From the NCBI GenBank assembly GCA_047967505.1, contig CM106539.1: a stretch of DNA of 64,000 nt; one strand, given 5' to 3'. The notes beneath the pieces were generated by a model. It worked only from the letters and a program-made list of their open reading frames with translations. It had not been told where the DNA came from and searched no databases. The position numbers were made by a program, and so were the translations under genes. The stretch is from Dipteris shenzhenensis. Lineage: Eukaryota > Polypodiophyta > Polypodiopsida > Gleicheniales. Of the stretch, positions 60,001 to 64,000 are shown piece by piece (position 1 is the first letter of the stretch; each line of letters starts with the position of its first letter).

Positions 60001-61613
60001 AGAGAGTCCTCTACTAGTGGATCTAATGCATGGACAGGGAGATTGAGATCTAGTGAATCGTCACATGGCAGTCCTGATAGTGTTGTGCAGGTATCACATA
60101 AGGGAAAAGAAAAAGTGGACCATACTCCAGTGTTTGATGTGTCTGTTGGTAGCTCTCATGTTGATGGAGAGTCAAGCGGCTCTGAAATGAGCCTTGATGA
60201 GGAACTTGGGATTCCTTCTGTTGTTACACCTGGTGCAAGGAAAAGCAGGCATGATTTAAAGACTCCTGCAACTGATCCAGTTGTACGGAGGTCCACTCGT
60301 ATTAAGTATCCAGTTGACAGGCTGAGATATGATGGGTATACAGCACATCACTATGCTTATATGGTCAAGGTTCTAGAGGAGCCAGAGCCCACATGTTTTG
60401 AGGATGCAGCAGGGCATAAAAATTGGGAAGCAGCTATGGATGAAGAGATGGCTGCCTTGGATGCAAACCACACTTGGGATTTGATGCCTTTGCCTCATGA
60501 TAAGAAGGCTATTGGCTGCAAGTGGGTTTACAAAGTAAAGCACAATGCTGATGGGTCTGTTAGCAGGTACAAGGCAAGATTGGTTGCCAAAGGTTTTGCA
60601 CAGACATATGGAATTGACTATGAGGAAACTTTCAGCCCAGTTGCAAGGATGGCAACCGTGAGAGCAGTAATTGCTATGGCTGCTGCAAAGGGATGGTCTT
60701 TGCATCAGATGGATGTGAAAAATGCCTTCTTGCATGGTGATTTGCAGGAAGAGGTTTATATGATGCAGCCAGAAGGTTATGAGGATAACTCACACCCCGA
60801 TTTTGTATGCAGGTTGCGCAAAGCCTTGTATGGCTTAAAACAGGCGCCGAGGGCATGGTCAGACAAGATAGGGCAATATCTTGTCACTATTGGATTTCAG
60901 ATTTCCAATTCAGATTTTTCACTTTATGTGAAAAGGACAAACAGAGGGATTGTGCTTATAGTCATCTATGTTGATGACTTGATTATTACAGGTGATAGTG
61001 ATGCAGACATTAATGAAGTGAAGCTGCTGTTGAAGCAAAAATTTGAGATGAAGGATTTGGGAGAGCTGCGTTACTTCTTGGGCATTGAGGTTATTAGATC
61101 CCCGAGTGGGATATGGCTGTTGCAAAGGCAATACGGTTTGGACATGCTGTCCAAATATGGGATGACAGGCTGTAAGCCTATCTCTGTTCCATTGGAGCAG
61201 AATGTGAAGCTCAATGCAGAGTTAGGTGAGCTTCTTGAAGATATTACTATGTACAGGCACATAGTAGGTAGCTTGATTTACATGACTATAACCCGACCAG
61301 ACTTGAGCTATGCTGTGGGGCTGGTGAGTCAGTTTATGCAGGCACCGAGGAAGCCACATTTGGATGCGGCTAGGCGCATACTGCGGTATGTGAAGTCCAC
61401 ATTGCATTATGGACTGTTTTATGAAGCTGGGTGTGCATTACAGGTACATGGATACACAGATGCTGACTGGGCTGGTAGTGTCTCAGATAGGAGATCTACT
61501 AGTGGTTTTATGTTTTCCCTTGGGAGTGGTGCCATCAGTTGGAGCAGCAAGAAGCAGCCAACAGTTGCCTTGTCGAGCACAGAGGCAGAGTACAGGGGTG
61601 CAGCAATGGCTGC
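56741..61613 (+). mobile_element. Element B: copia, plus strand, 3' end missing
   Basis: 5' LTR 56741-57038, PBS 57039-57050, leader, gag-pol from 57616. Same family as A: the LTR starts TGTTGAGATATCAAGCTC and the leader string GGTAAGGAGCTCAAGAAAGC are shared. It stops inside RNase H at AEYRGAAMAA, where sequence switches to A in the opposite direction; no purine tract or 3' LTR. Confidence 0.85.
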
Positions 61614-61692
61614 CCCCTTGCATAGACAAAGGAATTTTACCAATCTGCACAATAGGGTGTGCAGTATCATCACCAGTCTCCACAAATCCTAG
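57616..61692 (+). CDS. Element B gag-pol polyprotein, 3' chimeric
   Basis: Starts MSENLSTIVSEKLDKNNFQA and stays open for 1358 codons. Order: gag with a UBN2-type region; Arg/Gly-rich linker; zinc knuckle CYYCGKPGHKENTC (58429-58470); protease WYVDSGASNHM (about 58625-58655); integrase HHCC (HKRIGHVNIQRL...CEACQMGKQ); core HSDVWT, RSDGGGEY and GVAERKN, so Asp-Asp-Glu are intact; RT VAKGFAQTYGIDYEE, MDVKNAFLHGDLQEEVYM and IYVDDLIITGD (about 60964-60996); RNase H HGYTDADWAGS. After AEYRGAAMAA (about 61613) the last ~25 codons are antisense element A. It is the best preserved polyprotein here. The lost RNase H end and 3' LTR mean it cannot complete a replication cycle by itself. Confidence 0.9.
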   Translation: MSENLSTIVSEKLDKNNFQAWKFRMTNFLMGKGVWDYISGETVEPVLGTAPTPAELKAFKEWHEKARKCLYWLSVSISDSMIVHIQDLETPKEAWDTLVKLYSTNTKARKMQLKQELHNVQRKNLNINEYSLKVKGLADSLASIGAPVDDEDLVSVTLNGLGKDYAQFRTSIGVRETFPDFQELIALLLSEEQRNGGSATSTSQETAFYSNTGRGRGRGRGRSGGRAGNQNQQQQQENQSYGGGRGSSRGRGSQRGRGSWQRNQQVNSSTECYYCGKPGHKENTCYKKQNDIKSGKLQQSNYASSSGHGDDRNEHLFVMQHMVNSMSGDAAACNDVWYVDSGASNHMTSHGEWFHDVRNLDKPGYVETGDDTAHPITQVGKVPLAMQDGKTKYLADVLHVPKITKNLVSVGQMVEQGLQVRFNPDGCFVEDLKNKCRLVAKGNKNGRMFTLDVDMPEVKAAMFAHGRGVIADIEIWHKRIGHVNIQRLKSMQTKNIVAGLPKFRVEGMQKVCEACQMGKQARHAFPKNAKVSRRPLEVIHSDVWTTKAASIGGCHYYVTFIDDYTRKVWIYFMKHKSEVFSHFKAFKAMVEKEKGVHIKVLRSDGGGEYFSEEFCEYLKEQGIQRKYSCRSTPQQNGVAERKNRHIAEVGRAILNEKNMPDYFWAEAVATAVYIMNRTPTAAVHGMTPEEMYTGQKPDISHLKVFGCIAYVHVPDEKRTKLDPKAEKCIFIGYAQHQKGYRCYNPSTRKMQVSRDVVFDEMSSWYAPTIMVGDVDVGNGNAAINAEQQSQALSGPRESSTSGSNAWTGRLRSSESSHGSPDSVVQVSHKGKEKVDHTPVFDVSVGSSHVDGESSGSEMSLDEELGIPSVVTPGARKSRHDLKTPATDPVVRRSTRIKYPVDRLRYDGYTAHHYAYMVKVLEEPEPTCFEDAAGHKNWEAAMDEEMAALDANHTWDLMPLPHDKKAIGCKWVYKVKHNADGSVSRYKARLVAKGFAQTYGIDYEETFSPVARMATVRAVIAMAAAKGWSLHQMDVKNAFLHGDLQEEVYMMQPEGYEDNSHPDFVCRLRKALYGLKQAPRAWSDKIGQYLVTIGFQISNSDFSLYVKRTNRGIVLIVIYVDDLIITGDSDADINEVKLLLKQKFEMKDLGELRYFLGIEVIRSPSGIWLLQRQYGLDMLSKYGMTGCKPISVPLEQNVKLNAELGELLEDITMYRHIVGSLIYMTITRPDLSYAVGLVSQFMQAPRKPHLDAARRILRYVKSTLHYGLFYEAGCALQVHGYTDADWAGSVSDRRSTSGFMFSLGSGAISWSSKKQPTVALSSTEAEYRGAAMAAPLHRQRNFTNLHNRVCSIITSLHKS

Positions 61693-62802
61693 TTTTTCCA
61701 TTTTCCTTACATCCTGCATCCATTCTGCATGACCTGTCATGTGGTTTGATGCACTTGAGTCAACATACCACACATCATTTCGTTCTTCTACACTTGTCAC
61801 ATAGTTGGTCATGTGCTACACCATAAATAGATGCTCATTTCTGTCATCACCCTGTCTACTAGAAGATGCATAATTGCCTTGCTACAATTTTCCATTCATA
61901 ATGTCATTCTGATTTTTGTAGCAGTCTTTAGCCATATGATGCATTTTACCACAATAGTAGCATTTAACGTTGCTGTTTGCATTTTGGCCTCTCTGCCATC
62001 CACCACGACCTCTTTGGCTCCCCCTGCCTCTAGAGTTACCACGTCCTCCTCCAAAGGACTGGTTTTCTTGAGTTTGCTGCATATTTTAATTTCTACCATG
62101 GCCTCCAGATTGGCCTCCTCTACCTCTCCCTCTACCTCTTCTAGAATTTGAGTAGAAGACAGTTTCTTTTGAAGTTCCTCCTGAAGAAGATGCACCACCA
62201 TTTCTCTGCTCTTCAAAAATTAGAAGAGCAAACAACTCCTCAAAATCAGGAAATTTTTCACGGACGACAATGGATGTCCGGAACTGTGCATAATCTTTTC
62301 CTAGACCATTCAAGGTCACAGAAGCTAGATCATCATCTTCCACTGGTGACCCAATGGAAGCAAGTGCATCTGCAATTTTCTTCACCTTCATGTGGTAGTC
62401 ATTGATGCTCATATTTTCTCTCTGCACATTGTGCAACTCCTGCTTGAGCTGCATTTTCCTAGCTTGTGTATTTGTGCTGTACATTTTTGCCAAAGTATCC
62501 CATGCCTCCTTTGGCGTACTTGCATCCTGAATATGCACAATCATAGAATCCGAAATACTGATAGACAGCCCATACATAACATTTCTGGCTCTCTCATGCC
62601 ATCCTTTAAATGCGTGCATTTCCTGTTGATTGGGAACATTAGGAAGAACTGGTTCTTCTTCATTTCCCGTAATGAACTCCCAATAGCCTTTTCCCATAAG
62701 AAAATTTGTCATTCTAAACTTCCATGCTTGGAAGTTATTCTTGTAAAGCTTTTCAGTGACAATATGTGAAAGAGAATCAGATGCCATTACAGAACATTGC
62801 AA
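61614..62802 (-). pseudogene. Element A gag and protease start
   Basis: Minus-strand gag from about 62787 (MASDSLSHIVTEKLYKNNFQ), with AWDTLAKMYSTNTQARKMQL and an Arg/Gly-rich linker, then zinc knuckle CYYCGKMHHMAKDC. Protease begins WYVDSSASNHM (Gly of DSGA changed to Ser). Ends after KIPLSMQGG at the junction with B. Three stops lie where B-like sequence has Gln: after GHGRN, in NGKL-stop-QG, and in FMV-stop-HM. Confidence 0.85.
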
Positions 62803-63319
62803 AAAATTCTGTCACTGCAAAAAACACAGCTTCTGCCTCACACAGGCAAATCTGCAAAACTGACGAAAGTGGTATTTGACCACATAGTCACTTCGTAGTG
62901 ATGATTTTGCATGAACAGGCAACAAGGATGATTTTGTAACTCCCAATATCTCTGTGCACAGGCATACGATGCAATTTCTACAGCAACTTTTCACCGACCT
63001 GCAGAGTAGTGGTCGCACAACAAAAACAGGGCCTTTTTCTCAGTGCTTGCAGAGAACTTCTGCCTCCAAAACGGGCCTTGAAATGGCCTCGAATCAAAAA
63101 AATAAAGTCACCAAGGGCTTCGCCTAGTCTCATAGCATATACTTCCCTCTCGCCACACCATTAAGGGTGTGTCAATCTGAGACAATGCACTCTTGTACTT
63201 TTCGACTGTGCTACCTACAGATATTTGCTCCCAAACTCAAAAAAGGAAAGCAACACTGGTCCTCTTACCAGGACATTGTGAACTTGGTTTGCTTTCTTGA
63301 GCTCCTTACCACAAACCAG

Positions 63320-63331
63320 GCTCTGATACCA
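63320..63331 (-). other. Element A primer-binding site
   Basis: GCTCTGATACCA on the plus strand, next to the LTR start at 63332. The leader between here and gag (62803-63319) holds no gene. Confidence 0.95.
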
Positions 63332-63683
63332 TGTTAAGATAGTGGGAGAGAAGGAAGGAGTCTCACTTGTAGCTTTCTCACATACATAATGAGGGAATAC
63401 ACACAAAGGTGGAGGCTAAAAACAATTTTCCTCTTCTTAGTTGTAAAAGCCAAAAGAACTCTAGTACAAAGAAATAGAAGAACCCTATATGTGGGTCTCA
63501 AACCAAACTCAGCTAACTAAGGTGGCATACTAACTAAGCCACGAACTAGAGTACATAAGGATAGCTGTCATCTAGCTATTATTCATGGGCAGTGTACCAA
63601 CCACATGTGCAGCTAACAAGTCGATGACATAAATGCACAACAGTCACCCTGGCATATCACGGGTGGAGCTTGATATCTCAACA
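63332..63683 (-). repeat. Element A 5' LTR
   Basis: 352 bp, TGTTAAGATAG...ATATCTCAACA on the plus strand. Aligns along its length with 55325-55681. Confidence 0.95.
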
Positions 63684-63714
63684 CCTACTTCATGATGTTG
63701 ATCTTGAGGGAAAA

Positions 63715-63971
63715 TGTTGAGAGTTCACGTTCAACATCATGTGATCATGTGTGCATCGCACCATCATGTGATCATATGTGCATAGCACTAACCTTATAGA
63801 GTGCTATAAAGGAAAGCGTTAGATCTCCTAATCCTAACCCTAAATGGGTTTGTATATGTTCTATTTTTTCAACTAAATCTAGTGTACAATTAGTCATTTG
63901 TGGTGTGCTCTCTAGCTGTGCCCTCTCTCCTCATCTCTACTCTTCTCCTCTCCCCTCTTCATATTTTGTCA
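63715..63971 (+). repeat. Element D 3' LTR
   Basis: 257 bp, same ends and internal 25-bp repeat as the 5' LTR. Preceded by the purine tract GAGGGAAAA (63706-63714). Confidence 0.95.
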
Positions 63972-63976
63972 TGGTG

Positions 63977-64000
63977 GTATTCCTGAAGAGGCATGGAGTG
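63977..64000 (+). pseudogene. Element G integrase resumes after D
   Basis: GTATTCCTGAAGAGGCATGG continues G after the TGGTG duplication. It corresponds to the GGILEEAW reading in element E (38570-38600). Confidence 0.7.

Larger units (their letters stand above)
55325..63683 (-). mobile_element. Element A: copia, minus strand, internally deleted, hosts B
   Basis: LTRs at 55325-55681 and 63332-63683, PBS at 63320-63331, purine tract in element sense GAGCTCGAGGGGGAG (plus-strand 55682-55696). Its 3' part (RT end and RNase H) lies at 55697-56740 and its 5' part (gag and protease start) at 61614-62802. Everything between is replaced by B. Flanks AAGGC and CCTAC do not form a target duplication. 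Confidence 0.85.
48280..63971 (+). mobile_element. Element D: full-length copia with nested A and B
   Basis: TSD TGGTG is perfect on both sides (48275-48279 and 63972-63976). Both LTRs are 257 bp, TGTTGAGAG...TTTTGTCA. PBS, 2.4-kb leader, gag-pol (50982-55256), then element A, then the remaining 3' end with a purine tract GAGGGAAAA before the 3' LTR. Removing A leaves about 7.3 kb. By eye the LTRs differ at about 14 sites. Confidence 0.9.
44344..64000 (+). mobile_element. Element G: copia, interrupted by D, runs off the window
   Basis: Same family as E but in plus orientation. 5' LTR 44344-44513, PBS 44516-44527, leader, gag from 46346, protease and integrase to 48279. D is then inserted, and the integrase reading resumes after 63976 (GGTATTCCTGAAGAGGCATG, matching the same point in E near 38580). 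RT, RNase H and the 3' LTR lie beyond 64000. Confidence 0.85.

Overview
This window looks like nuclear DNA of a land plant with a large, repeat-rich genome. There is no bacterial gene organisation. Genes have GT-AG introns, and most of the sequence is decaying LTR retrotransposons (copia and gypsy), one CACTA DNA transposon, dinucleotide microsatellites and AT-rich spacer. The copia elements carry a TGGTATCAGAGC primer-binding site, complementary to plant initiator-Met tRNA. I cannot fix the species; a fern or another large-genome vascular plant is only a guess.

Layout. 0-0.7 kb: two gene scraps side by side, an elongation factor 2 (EF-2) G-domain fragment and a receptor-kinase N-lobe fragment. 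2.4-6.3 kb: an apparently intact two-exon gene for a 641-residue TPR protein, preceded by a strong CT-rich tract. 7.7-12.9 kb: copia and LTR scraps in AT-rich DNA, with one possible terminal exon. 13.1-15.8 kb: a head-to-tail duplication with a period of about 1.2-1.35 kb; each unit carries an open 62/63-codon exon and a compound TA/GA microsatellite. 17.7-19.6 kb: a decayed copia 3' half plus LTR, cut by a CACTA element whose TNP2-type transposase pieces run to about 23.1 kb. 23-27 kb: spacer with small local duplications. 27.77-28.98 kb: a seven-exon gene for a 142-residue coiled-coil protein built from short phase-0 exons. 30.2-36.1 kb: a copia scrap, purine-rich repeats and a gypsy element with an extra ORF downstream of integrase.

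36.1-64.0 kb is a nest of LTR retrotransposons. Reading outside in: gypsy (minus) is entered at 36132 by element H. H is entered by E (36295-42163, minus, near-matching 5-bp target duplication) and by G (from 44344, plus). G is entered at 48280 by D (48280-63971, plus, perfect target duplication TGGTG, two 257-bp LTRs). D is entered by A (55325-63683, minus), and A by B (from 56741, plus). B is the youngest: its gag-pol is open for over 4 kb, but its 3' end and the middle of A are missing at an inverted junction near 61613. H and D belong to one family, E and G to another, and A and B to a third.

The two host genes appear unrelated and independent. The retroelements share the usual logic (LTR promoter, tRNA-primed reverse transcription, gag particle, protease, integrase, RT-RNase H). 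All except B are broken, mostly by stops that look like C-to-T decay.
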